This document shows, one piece after another, positions 1-11,417 of a stretch of 64,000 bases of DNA (positions are counted from its first letter, which is position 1; every line of letters begins with the position of its first letter). The DNA comes from Pontibacter arcticus. Its GTDB lineage: Bacteria > Bacteroidota > Bacteroidia > Cytophagales > Hymenobacteraceae. Under the pieces are notes generated by a model. That model was not told the origin of the DNA and did not search any database. It worked only from the letters and a program-made list of their open reading frames with translations. A program made the position numbers and the translations under genes. The stretch lies in contig NZ_QMDV01000003.1 of assembly GCF_003284895.1 (NCBI RefSeq), positions 622,501-686,500 of the forward strand, read 5' to 3'.

Positions 1-274
1 CTACATATGTGTAGGGGTATTTGTTCCTTATTTTTTACAATATACAATTAAAATTTTACAAAAATGCTTTTAAATTGATTCAGCTATGATTTAGCTGAAG
101 TATAAATCCCTACTTTTAGATGGCTGCTTACTTTTTTCCGGAGAGCTGACTTTAGGCATTGAAATTGCAGCAGGCAATTGGCAAAGGCAGTTGTCTATAT
201 AAAATAGTTTTATACTATACCTGTTGGCAGCATCTGCATTAAGCTTATTTTTTACATTTATTTCGATCCGGTTT

Positions 275-724
275 ATGGAGACACGCAACACCCGAGACAA
301 GCAAAGTATACAGCACCTCATTAACCAGATACTCCCGGCGCTGGCACAAACTGTACACCAGCATATACAACCTGTTATCCCGATGTTCGAGAATTTTGTG
401 CTGGAGCAAGTAGTGGATACCTGGACCAAAGACCCTGCCTCGGATTTAGACGATGAGATAAGTATAGAAAAAGGAAACGTACAACAGGTTGGGCTGCGCC
501 TGAAGCTGGAAAGCTTTAATAAACCGGGCGCTGAACCTTTTGATGTAACTAAAAATATGCTCTTTAAACTGGAGTACAGCAGCTACACCGTAGGGCCCGA
601 TAAAAATTCGCCGTGGCTCGAAAAGGTATACCAGCAACGCTGGGAAAAGTATGAGTACGAAGAAATTGCTGAACAATGGACCGAAGAACTGATCGACTCC
701 ATTTCGGCGCAATTGGTAAAGTAA
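275..724 (+). CDS. Hypothetical protein, 149 aa
   Basis: I do not recognise this protein. From the ATG at 275 it is hydrophilic and acidic, with a helical N-terminal stretch (IQHLINQILPALAQ) and a C-terminus rich in Trp, Tyr and Glu (WEKYEYEEIAEQWTEEL). An in-frame TTG at 224 would add 17 mostly hydrophobic residues (MAASALSLFFTFISIRF) that could act as a membrane anchor. I prefer the ATG, but neither start has a convincing ribosome binding site, so the N-terminus and location are open. It stands alone and converges with the BNR gene on the other strand, with a strong hairpin between their ends. The function is unknown. Confidence 0.6.
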   Translation: METRNTRDKQSIQHLINQILPALAQTVHQHIQPVIPMFENFVLEQVVDTWTKDPASDLDDEISIEKGNVQQVGLRLKLESFNKPGAEPFDVTKNMLFKLEYSSYTVGPDKNSPWLEKVYQQRWEKYEYEEIAEQWTEELIDSISAQLVK

Positions 725-781
725 GCACTGTTATACTTGCTGTGGCTTTAATATATAATTTTGCCTCACTTCCTTTTTATA

Positions 782-821
782 AAGAAGCCCTGTAAGAAAA
801 ATCTTACAGGGCTTCTTGTTT
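782..821. terminator. Bidirectional hairpin terminator
   Basis: AAGAAGCCCTGTAAG and its exact reverse complement flank a six-base loop, followed by GTTTT. It lies between two convergent stop codons and could serve both genes. Confidence 0.85.
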
Positions 822-864
822 TAAGTTACTTATACTAATTAATCATTCAGGATAAACTACCCTG

Positions 865-3800
865 TTATTTTACAGCAGCTGTCGGGTTTGCCTGCATCAT
901 AACAGAGATCTTCTCGATGTTAGCCTGCTTTGCCAGTTGGTTGTAGCGGGCAATATCGTTGTTGATCAGGTTGGTCATTTTTGCTTTGGACTTTTGCCAT
1001 GCTGCTGTTAACTCCGCTAATCTTTCCTGCTGCGATCTGGTAACGTAAGGAATATCAGTGTCCAAATCATCTTTCAGGTACAGGAAGTGGGCACTCAGTT
1101 TACTTTCGAAGTTCAGGAAATCGTTATTTGATTTCGATCTGTTTTGTACCAGTTCCTCTTCCCAGGCAGTTAGCTTTTTGATCAGATCTTTACCGGCTAT
1201 TGTTAAGCTAGCCTTTGTTTTATCTTCTTCAATCAGCTCCACAAGGGCACTTACCTGGTCTTTTACTTTGCGCATGTGCAATACAGAATTATGAATATCG
1301 CGCACACCATCTTCGAGCGCGATCAGCACTTTTTCCTGCTCTGCAAAATCTGCAGGGGTTGCTTTTAAACGTGGGTCGGCTAGTGTTTTAAACGAAACCA
1401 GTTTTTCCGTATTTCCAGCTTTCAGACGTGCCTGGTAGGTGCCCGGTGCTGCTTTATGGCCGTTGTAACTGTTTGGCATAAAGGCCGTCGGAACGCCCGG
1501 TAACGTAGCATAGCGCATATCCCACACAAAGCGGTTCAGGCCGGCTCTGGTGCTCAGGACCGGGTCAGGAGAGGGGCTGCCAGGATAAGCTGTGAATTTT
1601 GGGTCTGGCTTGCTGCTATACTTCCGGATTACATTTCCTTTCTGGTCCAGTATTTCCAGCGTTACCAAGCTATCTTTTGGTGTACCGGCCGGCAACTGGT
1701 AATACAGGACAATACCCGTGGATGGATTGGTGCCGGGCTGGTCCGGTTTTTTATCTTCCGGATCTTCTATTCTATCCAGTGCACTGCCTCCTGAAACACG
1801 GTAGCCATCTTCCGGCTGGAACAACACCAGGTCTTTAGGATTGAGCTTTTCGTTGTAACCACGCACCATATTCAAGTCATCCAGAATCCAGAAAGAGCGG
1901 CCCTGGGTGGCTGCAATCAGGTCACCCTGGTGTACTTTTAAATCCGCGATTGGCGTGATCGGCAGGTTCAACTGGAAATTGGTCCAGTCCTTACCACCGT
2001 TATAAGAGATGTACAAGCCCGTTTCGGTGCCCGCATAAAGCAAATCTTTGCGCTGCGTATCTTCGCGCACTACTCTTGTAAAGGCATCAGCCGGAATACC
2101 ATTTGTTATTTTTTTCCAGGATTTGCCATAGTCGGTTGTTTTGTAAATGGATGGCCTGAAGTCGTTGAATTTATAACGGGTGGTGGCAATGTACGCAGTA
2201 GCCTTATCGTGCGGCGAAACCTCGATGCTGTTCACCAGCGTTTCTTCCATACCTTTTGGTGTAACATTGGTCCAGGTTTTGCCGCCGTCGCGTGTAATGT
2301 GAACCAGGCCATCATCGCTACCGGTCCACAAAACACCTTTTTCAAGTGTAGATTCTATCATATAGGCAATGGTGCCATAGTTTTCGCCACCGGCTCCTTC
2401 GTTTGTGAAAGGTGCACCACTGATCACCATTTTAGATGAATCCTGGCGGGTGAGGTCTTTTGAAAGTACGGCCCAGGTTTTGCCAAGATCGTTGGTCTTG
2501 AAAACGACGTTGCCACCGTGGTAAAAGGTATTAGGTTCGTGGGCGGAATAGATGATCGGGGCATTCCAGTTGAAGCGGTACTTCATATTCTTAGGCGTCA
2601 TGCCCAGGTATAAAACCGGCGATACCATGATAGACTTGCGCAGGTTGGTTTGCGTATCGTGCATATCGATGTTGCCCTGGTAGCTGCCACCCACTACAAT
2701 GCGCGGATCATCCGGATTAAAAGCCAGGAATGCACTTTCGCCGCCTGCAGTTTCGCCCCAGTTACGTTCATCTATACTTCTGCCGCCCGTGTTTCTGCTG
2801 GCAATCCGTACGGTTGTATTATCCTGCTGACCAGCGTACAAATTATAAGGGAACAGGTTATCGGCATTTACACGATAGAATTGCGCGGTAGGCTGGTTGT
2901 TCTGGGTGGTCCAGGAGGAGCTGCCATTAAAGCTGATCGCTGCGCCACCATCATTCGCCACCACCATGTTTTCGCTGTTTTTCGGGTTAATCCACAGCTC
3001 GTGGTAATCGCCGTGCGTACCCGAAATCTCCTTCCATGTTTTACCACCGTCTGTCGATTTTAAGCCGGGCGCATTGAGTACGTACACGGTGTTTTCGTTT
3101 TGCGGATCAGCGAAAACCTCGATGTAATACCAGGCGCGTTGCGTGAGCCGGTGGTCTTTACTGACGCGGTTCCATTTTTCGCCGCCGTCTTCGCTTACAA
3201 AAAGACCGCCCTGCTCTTTGTATGTATCACTTTCGATAACAGCGTATACTTTGTTTGAGTTGGCCCTTGATACGGAAACACCAATTTTACCGAGTTCTTT
3301 CGGCAAGCCTTTCTCCAGCTTTTTCCAGGTCTCGCCACCATCCGTGGATTTGTATAAACCGCTTCCTTTGCCGCCACTGATCACCTGCCACGGCGTGCGG
3401 CGGTGGTCCCACATACTGGCATACAGAATGCGCGGGTTGTTCATATCCATTTTAATATCCGCGCAGCCGGTATTCTCATCTACATACAGCGTATTTTTCC
3501 AGGTTTTACCGCCGTCCGTAGATTTGTAAACGCCGCGCTCTTTGGAGGGCCCGTGCAAGGCACCCTGGGCAGCTACGTATACAATGTCCGGGTTCTGGGG
3601 ATGTATGTTGATGCCCGCAATGTGGCGCGTCATATCCAGGCCAAGTTTGTTCCAGGTTTTGCCTGCATCCGTAGATTTGTACACGCCATCGCCATGCGAG
3701 GTCATCACGCCGCGCGGCGCATGTTCGCCCATGCCTACGTACACCATATTGGGGTCAGATTCTGAGACGGCTACTGCGCCAACCGAACTGGTTTTAAAGT

Positions 3801-4092
3801 ATGAATCCGAAATATTGAACCAGCTTTGGCCGGCATCTTCTGTTTTCCAGACACCGCCGCCCACTGTACCCATGTAATAGATAAGCGGATTGCCTACCAC
3901 ACCGGTGGCCGTTACAGATCGCCCGCCTCTGGATGGCCCTACATTACGCCACTTTACCGGGCTTAAATACTTGTCCGGGCTGTTTACCTGCTCTGATTTG
4001 GCAACAGCTTGTTTTCCTGTATTTCTCTTCTGAGCCACAGCGCCACCCGAAACTGACAGGGCGAATAACAGAAAGTATAAAGGTCTTTTCAT
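865..4092 (-). CDS. Secreted BNR/VPS10-type beta-propeller protein (1075 aa)
   Basis: A large exported protein of the family usually annotated as VPS10-domain or glycosyl-hydrolase-like BNR-repeat protein. Residues 1-20 form a signal peptide ([21 protein letters not shown]). About ten Asp-box motifs of the S-x-D-x-G-x-x-W type follow ([27 protein letters not shown]) over the first ~700 residues, which predicts one or more sortilin-like propellers. The last third has a beta-sandwich-like part with the conserved NRFVWDMRY segment and a helical tail. Asp-boxes are structural, and I see no catalytic residues, so an enzyme activity cannot be claimed. It is a tandem paralogue of the next gene on the same strand and lies across a divergent region from a SusC/SusD pair, so a role in handling surface or extracellular peptides or glycans is possible but inferred. 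Confidence 0.85.
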   Translation of the reverse strand: MKRPLYFLLFALSVSGGAVAQKRNTGKQAVAKSEQVNSPDKYLSPVKWRNVGPSRGGRSVTATGVVGNPLIYYMGTVGGGVWKTEDAGQSWFNISDSYFKTSSVGAVAVSESDPNMVYVGMGEHAPRGVMTSHGDGVYKSTDAGKTWNKLGLDMTRHIAGINIHPQNPDIVYVAAQGALHGPSKERGVYKSTDGGKTWKNTLYVDENTGCADIKMDMNNPRILYASMWDHRRTPWQVISGGKGSGLYKSTDGGETWKKLEKGLPKELGKIGVSVSRANSNKVYAVIESDTYKEQGGLFVSEDGGEKWNRVSKDHRLTQRAWYYIEVFADPQNENTVYVLNAPGLKSTDGGKTWKEISGTHGDYHELWINPKNSENMVVANDGGAAISFNGSSSWTTQNNQPTAQFYRVNADNLFPYNLYAGQQDNTTVRIASRNTGGRSIDERNWGETAGGESAFLAFNPDDPRIVVGGSYQGNIDMHDTQTNLRKSIMVSPVLYLGMTPKNMKYRFNWNAPIIYSAHEPNTFYHGGNVVFKTNDLGKTWAVLSKDLTRQDSSKMVISGAPFTNEGAGGENYGTIAYMIESTLEKGVLWTGSDDGLVHITRDGGKTWTNVTPKGMEETLVNSIEVSPHDKATAYIATTRYKFNDFRPSIYKTTDYGKSWKKITNGIPADAFTRVVREDTQRKDLLYAGTETGLYISYNGGKDWTNFQLNLPITPIADLKVHQGDLIAATQGRSFWILDDLNMVRGYNEKLNPKDLVLFQPEDGYRVSGGSALDRIEDPEDKKPDQPGTNPSTGIVLYYQLPAGTPKDSLVTLEILDQKGNVIRKYSSKPDPKFTAYPGSPSPDPVLSTRAGLNRFVWDMRYATLPGVPTAFMPNSYNGHKAAPGTYQARLKAGNTEKLVSFKTLADPRLKATPADFAEQEKVLIALEDGVRDIHNSVLHMRKVKDQVSALVELIEEDKTKASLTIAGKDLIKKLTAWEEELVQNRSKSNNDFLNFESKLSAHFLYLKDDLDTDIPYVTRSQQERLAELTAAWQKSKAKMTNLINNDIARYNQLAKQANIEKISVMMQANPTAAVK

Positions 4093-4211
4093 ATGATGAA
4101 GGATTATTAAATCGTAAGACGTTGGGAGAAGTAGGCAACAATGAAACAGTTATCAGCTGCTGGAAAGCAGAGATGTATACTTTGTAAAGTATGTTTTCAG
4201 GGAAGAGGAGC

Positions 4212-4254
4212 AAAAAAGAAAAAAGCCTGTTATACTTAAAAAGTATAACAGGCT
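4212..4254 (-). terminator. Terminator built from an inverted AAGTATA pair
   Basis: AGCCTGTTATACTT at 4224 pairs perfectly with AAGTATAACAGGCT around a three-base loop. Read on the minus strand the stem is followed by a T-rich run (4212-4223). It ends the upstream BNR gene and separates it from its paralogue. Both arms carry the AAGTATA 7-mer that is over-represented throughout this window. Confidence 0.85.
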
Positions 4255-4265
4255 GTGGTTTAAAG

Positions 4266-7200
4266 TTAGTTTACAGAGGAAGTAGCATTTGATTGGGGTT
4301 TTGACTCTTTTAAAGTAATGGCGTCAATGCCCTTCTCTTTTACTTTCTTGTTCAACTGCGGTACATCCTGGGCTTTAACTTGCTTTAACAAGTTCAGCTG
4401 CTCATCAATTTTACCGGTTACTTCGTTCTTGAACTCCACTGATTGTGTGGTTGGTCTGTAGTCGCCGGCGCTTACCTGCGAGGCCAGGTTAGCCAGTTTG
4501 TTGTTCAAGCGGATCGGGAAGTTAAGCGGATCCTGGCCACTGCGGTTCTTGGTCTGATATAAGGCTTCCTCAATCGAAGTGATCTTTTTATCAATTGCAT
4601 TAGCCGTTTCTATAACATCCTTGTGGTTATCCTGGCCTTTCAGGTTGCTTTTCAACGTGTTGATCTGGCTGCGGATGGTACGGATTTCCTTGATAGCATC
4701 GTGCGTTTCGGTTAGTTTATCGCGCGTCTCCATCAGGAAGGTGAACTGTGCCTGCAGATCTTCCGGCGTAGAAGAGGAGCGAGGATCTTTCAGGATAGCG
4801 AAACTGGTTTCCTGGCTGTCTTTGCCAACGGTCAGTTTCGCTTTGTAATTACCAGGTAAAGCTCGCGGGCCTCTCGTGTTTCCACCCCACATAATCAGGC
4901 CATCAAACGTGCTTGCTTCCGGATAGTACATATCCCACACAAAACGGTTCATTCCTTTTTTTACATCCAGCTTTGTTTTTCTGTCTTTTGAGTTGCTGGC
5001 GTAGCTGCGGATCAGTTTACCGCTCTGGTCCATGATCTCGAGCGTAACATTGGTGGTAGTGTCTGGCTTTTGCTGCATGTAGTAATGCACCATCACGCCA
5101 CCCGGATGGTTCTGGCCTTCCAGTTTCATGTTAGGTCCGCCCCATCCGCTTGGTGCGCCCATTTTGTACGAATCCATTGGCTTGTACAAATGGAATTTAC
5201 TTTCGGCGGCAGCTTTGTTTAACTGGTGCAGCGGAGTCAGGTCATCAATAATCCAGAAGCTACGGCCCTGCGTGGCTGCGATCAGGTTATCGTTTTTAAT
5301 GGTCAGGTCTGTGATAGGCGTAATCGGCAGGTTCATCTGGAACGGTTGCCAGTTTTTGCCATCGTTAAACGATACATACATGCCATACTCGGTACCTGCA
5401 TACAGCAGGCCGTTACGCTTAGGGTCTACACGCACGACGCGGGTAAAATGGTTCTCCGGAATGCCGTCTGTTATTTTATCCCAGGTTTTGCCATAGTCGG
5501 TTGTCTTGTATAAGTATGGCCTGAAATCACCGGATTTATACATGGTTGCCGCCACATACGCCGTGCCTTTTATACTTGGGTGCGCGTCGATGCTGTTGAT
5601 CATCATCCATTCCGGCATCTTCTTCGGCGTTACGTTTGTCCAGTTCTTGCCGCCATCGCGGGTTACGTGGATTAAACCGTCATCAGATCCGGTCCAGATA
5701 ACGCCAGCTTCCGCAGGAGACTCGTTGATGGCGAAGATTGTTCCGTAATATTCCACACTGGTGTTATCCTGTGTGATCGGTCCACCTGAAGAGCCTAATT
5801 TAGACTTATCGTTGCGGGTCAGGTCCGGGCTGATGGTTTGCCAGGAGTGGCCGTTGTTGGTTGTAAAGTGAACGTGGTTAGATGTTGTGTACAGCTTCTT
5901 CGGATCGTGCGGGGAATACATGATCGGGAAGTTCCACTGGAATCTATACTTCATGCTTTCGGCACCGGCACCCATCGGGTTATCAGGCCATACGTTTACG
6001 GTGCGTTGCTGTCCGGTTTTGTGATTCACACTTTCCAGGAAGCCGCCATAGTTGCCACCAAATACCAGGTCCGGGTCTTCAGGGCTAACAGCTATGTGCG
6101 CACTCTCGGAACCTGCTGTTACTTCCCAGTCGCGTTCGCCTATACTTCTGCCGTCGGTACGGTGCGCTATTCTTACTGTGGTGTTATCCTGCTGCGCGCC
6201 GTAAATACGGTACGGGAAATGGTTATCTGTTACAACGCGGTAAAACTGGGCAGTTGGCTGGTTCATGTAGGTGCTCCAGTTCATGCCGCCGTCCGTACTT
6301 ACCTGGGCACCACCATCATCGGCAATTACCATGCGGTTCGGGTCTTCGGGTGCAATCCAGAGGTCGTGGTGGTCGCCGTGCGGAGCGTTAAAGGTTTCGA
6401 ATGTTTTGCCGCCATCCTTGCTGCGGTGGTAGGCTACGTTCATCACGTATACCTGGTCTTCGTTTTTCGGATCGGCATAAATACGGGTATAGTACCAGGC
6501 GCGCTGGCGCAGGTTGCGGTCGTCGTTTATTTTCTGCCAGCTTACGCCACCGTTATCAGACCGGAACAAGCCGCCGTCTTCTGCTTCCACCATCGCAAAA
6601 ACACGCTCAGAATTAACAGGCGAAACTGTTACACCGATAATACCCAGCGTGCCTTTTGGCAAGCCTTCGTTGCGTGATATTTCTTTCCAGTTATCGCCGC
6701 CATCCGTACTTTTCCAGAGGCCGGAACCCGGGCCACCCGAAGAGAAACTATAAGGCGTGCGTCGTGCATTCCAGGTGCTGGCAAATAAAACACGTGAATT
6801 GGATGGGTCGATGATCAGATCAACCGCGCCGGCATCTTTGTTGGCAAATAAGGTGCGTTTCCACGTTTTACCGCCGTCTGTACTTTTAAATACACCGCGC
6901 TCTTCCCCTGATTTATAAATATCACCGATGGCGGCAACATATACAATGTCCGGGTTTTTGGAGTCGATGCGGATGCGGCCAATGTGTTTGGAATCTTTCA
7001 GACCAACGTGTTGCCAGGTTTTACCGGCATCCACTGATTTCCAGATTCCGAAGCCAGAAGATACGTTGCCGCGCAGGGTTTGCTCGCCTTCGCCTACATA
7101 TATAATATTAGGGTCTGATTCGCTTACGGCAATGGCTCCGATCGAACCGCCGAAATAGCCATCCGAGATATTCTCCCAGGTAGCGCCGCCATCTGTTGTG

Positions 7201-7463
7201 CGCCAGACGCCGCCGCCGGTCGCACCCATATAATAGAGGTTGGGTTTACCGGGTACACCTGTCGCACTACCAGCGCGCCCGCCCCTGAACGGACCAATAG
7301 ATCGCCAGTTTAGGCCATTATACAGTTCAGGTGAATAAGCATGTTCAGCCTTTTTGCTTTTAGCTTTTTGCTGTGCTTCACTAGGCGGGCCTGCCAGTAA
7401 GAGTGCGAGCCCTAAGCCTAGCATAAATGTTGGCTTCAGAGTGCCTGGTAAATTTTTCATCAT
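4266..7463 (-). CDS. Secreted BNR/VPS10-type beta-propeller protein (1065 aa), paralogue of the neighbour
   Basis: Same architecture as the next gene downstream: a signal peptide (hydrophobic FMLGLGLALLLAGPPSEA), about eleven Asp-box motifs ([36 protein letters not shown]), the conserved NRFVWDMYYP segment and a helical C-terminal tail. The two proteins align over nearly their whole length but have clearly diverged, which indicates an old tandem duplication. A hairpin terminator lies between them, so they are probably separate transcription units. I see no CAZyme or peptidase catalytic motif. The start MMKNLPG is followed by a basic then hydrophobic stretch, as expected for export. Confidence 0.85.
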   Translation of the reverse strand: MMKNLPGTLKPTFMLGLGLALLLAGPPSEAQQKAKSKKAEHAYSPELYNGLNWRSIGPFRGGRAGSATGVPGKPNLYYMGATGGGVWRTTDGGATWENISDGYFGGSIGAIAVSESDPNIIYVGEGEQTLRGNVSSGFGIWKSVDAGKTWQHVGLKDSKHIGRIRIDSKNPDIVYVAAIGDIYKSGEERGVFKSTDGGKTWKRTLFANKDAGAVDLIIDPSNSRVLFASTWNARRTPYSFSSGGPGSGLWKSTDGGDNWKEISRNEGLPKGTLGIIGVTVSPVNSERVFAMVEAEDGGLFRSDNGGVSWQKINDDRNLRQRAWYYTRIYADPKNEDQVYVMNVAYHRSKDGGKTFETFNAPHGDHHDLWIAPEDPNRMVIADDGGAQVSTDGGMNWSTYMNQPTAQFYRVVTDNHFPYRIYGAQQDNTTVRIAHRTDGRSIGERDWEVTAGSESAHIAVSPEDPDLVFGGNYGGFLESVNHKTGQQRTVNVWPDNPMGAGAESMKYRFQWNFPIMYSPHDPKKLYTTSNHVHFTTNNGHSWQTISPDLTRNDKSKLGSSGGPITQDNTSVEYYGTIFAINESPAEAGVIWTGSDDGLIHVTRDGGKNWTNVTPKKMPEWMMINSIDAHPSIKGTAYVAATMYKSGDFRPYLYKTTDYGKTWDKITDGIPENHFTRVVRVDPKRNGLLYAGTEYGMYVSFNDGKNWQPFQMNLPITPITDLTIKNDNLIAATQGRSFWIIDDLTPLHQLNKAAAESKFHLYKPMDSYKMGAPSGWGGPNMKLEGQNHPGGVMVHYYMQQKPDTTTNVTLEIMDQSGKLIRSYASNSKDRKTKLDVKKGMNRFVWDMYYPEASTFDGLIMWGGNTRGPRALPGNYKAKLTVGKDSQETSFAILKDPRSSSTPEDLQAQFTFLMETRDKLTETHDAIKEIRTIRSQINTLKSNLKGQDNHKDVIETANAIDKKITSIEEALYQTKNRSGQDPLNFPIRLNNKLANLASQVSAGDYRPTTQSVEFKNEVTGKIDEQLNLLKQVKAQDVPQLNKKVKEKGIDAITLKESKPQSNATSSVN

Positions 7464-8393
7464 GAAGTGTTCGTTAAAAAGGTGAAGAATTTTGATTGCT
7501 ATTCCTTACTCTTTGAAAGTATAAAAGCGAAGAGTTTCGTTGAATAATTAAAAAATTTTAATCTGATTTACTAATTATATATAGTAAATGCAAATGCCTC
7601 TATAAATATTTTTTCAGAATTAATTGGAGTTTATAAATAATTATCTATGTATAAACCAATATTATCCGGGAGTAGGAAGTAGGTTATTTATTTTTTATAA
7701 TTATTCAATCATAGCGGATGGATAATCGATGTCTGACCTTTGATTGAGTTCTCTTGTTTAAAAGTATAGATTAAATGCTGGCTTCCGGTTGAGAAGTTCA
7801 GCCAGTTCGTAAAGCCGTTTTAAAAAGTAAAAGGAGCCCGACGATTATTGGATAGTGATGCCCCTGGTGCAAATCACGCCAGAATCGATTTTAAGTTTTA
7901 ACTGACTGATAGTAAGTTGCTGCCAAGTTTCGTGTCACTGGATGAAAGTATGAAGGCAAATGTTTTATACTTTTTATTTGTGAATGATAAAGATAAGTAG
8001 CGTGTTTTTGCACTTATATATAAAGTATACATACAGCTTAGAATAAGATTACCCATACGCCTGGCTTACATATTTGCTTGCCTGTTTATATATTTTTGAA
8101 GCTGAATCAGTGTAGTGCTTATTAAATAAATATTGTATTTATTTAATAACAGAGAAGGTGTGCCCAACCTTTGTTGATAGCGTTTTTTGTGTTTTAGCGG
8201 TTTTTTATGGCAATGTGTTCGTGTGTCATACTTCTGTCTGGCAGTTTATAAGCATTGCTTACCGGCCGTTTTTTTAGGATCTGATTTTTTAAGTGCATAA
8301 GCAGTTGGGTCTGAAAAGTCCAATTAACAGAAACCAGTCTTTGCCTTTTAGATTTCGTCAAAATCTTCTTTTAACCTTACAACATGTTGTTTT
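7464..8393. other. 930-bp AT-rich divergent intergenic region
   Basis: No reading frame with coding character is visible. The left ~200 bp would hold the promoter of the BNR gene and the right part that of susC. Several AAGTATA copies occur (near 7520, 7761, 7970 and 8023). It is unusually long for this compact chromosome, so a regulatory RNA or multiple operators are possible, but I cannot identify one. Confidence 0.5.
8350..8390. promoter_or_regulatory. Two dyad symmetries immediately upstream of susC
   Basis: AGATTT-n5-AAATCT (8350-8366) and the 12-bp perfect palindrome ACAACATGTTGT (8379-8390) lie directly before the susC ATG; the second is only three bases from it. Palindromes here could be operators or affect translation initiation. 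No regulator gene is adjacent, so this is a structural observation only. Confidence 0.35.
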
Positions 8394-11300
8394 ATGAAGC
8401 ACACTTTACTACTCTTTTTCCTCTGCTGCTCCACTTTAGCCAATGTGATGGCGCAGGGGCGCACTATCTCCGGTAAGGTAACAGGCAGCGAGGACAATTC
8501 GGCCCTCGTAGGCGTAAGTGTTATCCTGAAAGGTACTACTACCGGTATAACAACTGGCGTAGATGGTGACTTTCAACTGAACGTGCCTGCAGAAGGAGGA
8601 ACACTGATGTTTAAGTATATCGGTTATCAGCCATTGGAACTGCCCATCGGAAACCAGACCGTGATTAATGCACGCATGGTGCTGGACACAAAAACGCTGC
8701 AGGAAGTGGTTATAACGGGCTACGGCGAACAGGACAGAAAAACCCTGACCAGTGCGCAGACTTCAGTTAGCGCAAAAGCGATTGAGAACCTGCCTACTGC
8801 CGGCACCGATCAGCTGCTGCAAGGCAGGGCTTCGGGTGTGCAGGTAAGCTCCAACTCAGGTACGCCGGGTGGTGGGGTTAGCGTGCGTATCCGGGGTACA
8901 TCTTCCATTAACGGCTCCAGCGACCCTTTGTATGTAGTGGATGGTATTCCGATCCAGGCAAATAACTTATCCGGCGTAGGCGTTGGGGGCGGTACAACCA
9001 GCCCGATTGCAGACATTAACCCGGCCGATATCGAGTCGATGGAAATTCTGAAAGATGCCTCGGCTACCGCTATTTACGGTGCGCGGGCTGCGAACGGTGT
9101 CGTACTGATCACAACCAAGCGGGGTGGCAACAGAAAGGCCAAGATCAACTTTGGTTATTATTACGGAACACAGGAAGCGGCCAGGCTGCCCGATGTAGTA
9201 GATGGTCCTACCAACGAATTACTGCAGAACGAAGCAGCAACCAATAACTGGATAGATTCTTACGGAAGTATAACCGCGCTTAACCCCAAAGGCGAGCCTT
9301 TTAAATTGCCGTATGCCAACCCGGCAGCGGCAATTAATACTGATTGGTCGGATGCTATTTTCCGGACAGGTATCATCCAGAATTATGACATAGGTGTAAG
9401 CGGCGGCAATGAAAACATACAGTACCTCGTTTCTGCCAATAACTTCGATCAGGAAGGTATCCTGAAAGCTATCGACTTTAACAGGAAGACGGCACGTATC
9501 AACCTCGATTTTTTCCCGGTTGATAAGTTAAAAGTTGGGACCAGTATGTTGTATGCGAATACAAAACGTAACCGCCTGCGTAACGATGACTCTATTTTCG
9601 GAGCTGTTCCGGGTGCGTTCTCTATCCCGACCAACCTGCCTTACTATAACCCGGATGGGTCTTATACCAAGTTCAGTATTTTCGAGAACCCGCTTGCCGC
9701 TGTTGAGCAAGGCTACCATAAGATGAATACAGACCGCTTTTTAGGAAGCGTTTATGGAGAGTATGAAATTTTACAGGGCCTGCGTTTACGCTCCAGTTTT
9801 AGCATCGACTTTACGAACCTCCGCGAAAACCTGTATGATAATTCATTTCTGAATAATGGTGTCGGCACCAATGGGTACGGCCAATCCATATCAGCGACAG
9901 ATAATAACTGGATCCAGGAAAACGTGCTAAGCTACCAGTTCGGAAATGAAAGCCATGATTTTAACGTACTGGTTGGTACTACCCTGCAGGAATCTGTTTT
10001 TGACAGAACGATCGCTACTGGTACCCAATTCCCTAGCAACGATTTTAAGAAAGTAATTTCGGCTGCGGTGCAGAATGCAAGCGCTGAAGCCACAAGCTGG
10101 GGTATTGCGTCATTGTTTACACGTATAAATTATGACTACAAAGACCGTTATGTAGCCACTGTCAATGTCCGCAGAGATGCTTCCTCACGCTTCAGTGAAG
10201 ATAACCGATGGGGCACTTTCCCTTCGCTGGCCTTAGGTTGGGTTGTTTCAGAAGAACCTTTCTTTAAAGGAATGGAATCAAGAGTTAACAGTCTGAAAGT
10301 ACGTGCCAGCTACGGCTTAACCGGTAACCAGAGTGGTATCGCTAACTTCCAGTCGTTGGGTACCTGGTCTGCTACGTCGTACGCTGACCTGCCAGGCATA
10401 AGCCCGTTTCAATTGGCAAATCCAGATCTGAAATGGGAAACAACGGCCCAGTTTAACGTAGGGGTAGATGTAGGCTTGTTCAAGGATAGGTTAAGCATCA
10501 CAGCAGATTATTATACGAAGAATACAACTGACCTTTTGTTAGCAGTTCCGCTTCCGAAGACCTCTGGTTTCAGCTCGCAGGTGCAGAACTTTGGCGAACT
10601 GCAAAATAAAGGGGTAGAGCTGGGTATTAATGTAGCAGCTATCCAGAAAGAGGATTTCAACTGGAATATCAACTTTAATATTGCCGGCAACCGAAACAAA
10701 ATGACCAAGCTTGCCGCGCCATTCAACGTGTACAACCGCGATATTTTCAGGTACGAAGAAGGTTACCCGATGTACTCTTTCTACTTCCATGAGCAGACTG
10801 GTGTAGACCCGCAAACAGGTGCTCCGATCTTTGCGGATGTGAACGGAGACGATACATTTGACCCGAACGTAGACCGTAAAATTGTAGGCGATGCCAATCC
10901 GGATTTCTTTGGAGGTTTAACCAACACGATCAACTATAAGAACTTCGACCTTTCGTTCTTCTTCCAGTATTCTTACGGAAACGAGCAGCTAAACTGGAAC
11001 CGCTTTTTCGGAGAGCACGGTGGCACTCGTAACTTCGGATTTATGGGCAGCCAGCTGGACAGATGGCAGAAACCAGGTGATAACACCATGATCCCTAGAA
11101 TGAGCCAGGCTAACTATGCCGCCAACCTGCGCCCATCCCGCTTCCTGGAAGATGGCTCTTATGCCAGGTTAAAGAATATTACCTTAGGCTACACACTTCC
11201 TTCTTCTATCATCAGCAAAGTAGGGCTTTCGTCAGTTAGGGTTTATTTGTCCGGCCAGAATGTGCTGACCTTCACGGATTACTCAGGTCTTGATCCGGAA

Positions 11301-11399
11301 ATTACAGCTACCGCTTCTAACGCTTTAACACAAGGCATCGAGTTTTACAGCGTGCCGCAGCCGAGAGTGTTTATGGGTGGTTTTAATGTTACGTTCTAA
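8394..11399 (+). CDS. SusC/RagA-type TonB-dependent outer-membrane transporter
   Basis: Outer-membrane channel that works with its SusD partner to import large nutrients using TonB energy. Residues 1-21 are a signal peptide; 22-100 a carboxypeptidase-D regulatory-like domain (ISGKVTGSEDNSALVGVSV); 103-110 a TonB-box-like segment (QEVVITGY); 115-245 the plug with SusC signatures (LYVVDGIP, LKDASATAIYGARAANGVV); the rest is a beta-barrel ending in NVTF. The length of 1001 residues is normal for the family. The SusD gene follows after 18 bp. No sugar-degrading enzyme or ECF sigma/anti-sigma pair is adjacent, so the substrate is unknown; the divergent BNR proteins are the only nearby candidates for a shared task. 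Confidence 0.95.
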   Translation: MKHTLLLFFLCCSTLANVMAQGRTISGKVTGSEDNSALVGVSVILKGTTTGITTGVDGDFQLNVPAEGGTLMFKYIGYQPLELPIGNQTVINARMVLDTKTLQEVVITGYGEQDRKTLTSAQTSVSAKAIENLPTAGTDQLLQGRASGVQVSSNSGTPGGGVSVRIRGTSSINGSSDPLYVVDGIPIQANNLSGVGVGGGTTSPIADINPADIESMEILKDASATAIYGARAANGVVLITTKRGGNRKAKINFGYYYGTQEAARLPDVVDGPTNELLQNEAATNNWIDSYGSITALNPKGEPFKLPYANPAAAINTDWSDAIFRTGIIQNYDIGVSGGNENIQYLVSANNFDQEGILKAIDFNRKTARINLDFFPVDKLKVGTSMLYANTKRNRLRNDDSIFGAVPGAFSIPTNLPYYNPDGSYTKFSIFENPLAAVEQGYHKMNTDRFLGSVYGEYEILQGLRLRSSFSIDFTNLRENLYDNSFLNNGVGTNGYGQSISATDNNWIQENVLSYQFGNESHDFNVLVGTTLQESVFDRTIATGTQFPSNDFKKVISAAVQNASAEATSWGIASLFTRINYDYKDRYVATVNVRRDASSRFSEDNRWGTFPSLALGWVVSEEPFFKGMESRVNSLKVRASYGLTGNQSGIANFQSLGTWSATSYADLPGISPFQLANPDLKWETTAQFNVGVDVGLFKDRLSITADYYTKNTTDLLLAVPLPKTSGFSSQVQNFGELQNKGVELGINVAAIQKEDFNWNINFNIAGNRNKMTKLAAPFNVYNRDIFRYEEGYPMYSFYFHEQTGVDPQTGAPIFADVNGDDTFDPNVDRKIVGDANPDFFGGLTNTINYKNFDLSFFFQYSYGNEQLNWNRFFGEHGGTRNFGFMGSQLDRWQKPGDNTMIPRMSQANYAANLRPSRFLEDGSYARLKNITLGYTLPSSIISKVGLSSVRVYLSGQNVLTFTDYSGLDPEITATASNALTQGIEFYSVPQPRVFMGGFNVTF

Positions 11400-11417
11400 T
11401 TTTAAATGCTGAATATC

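Noticed and set aside
5838..6677. 279-codon frame antisense to the BNR gene
   Set aside because: It is a shadow of a 1065-residue gene with clear motifs and signal peptide; its translation has no domain and unusual Val/Tyr richness.
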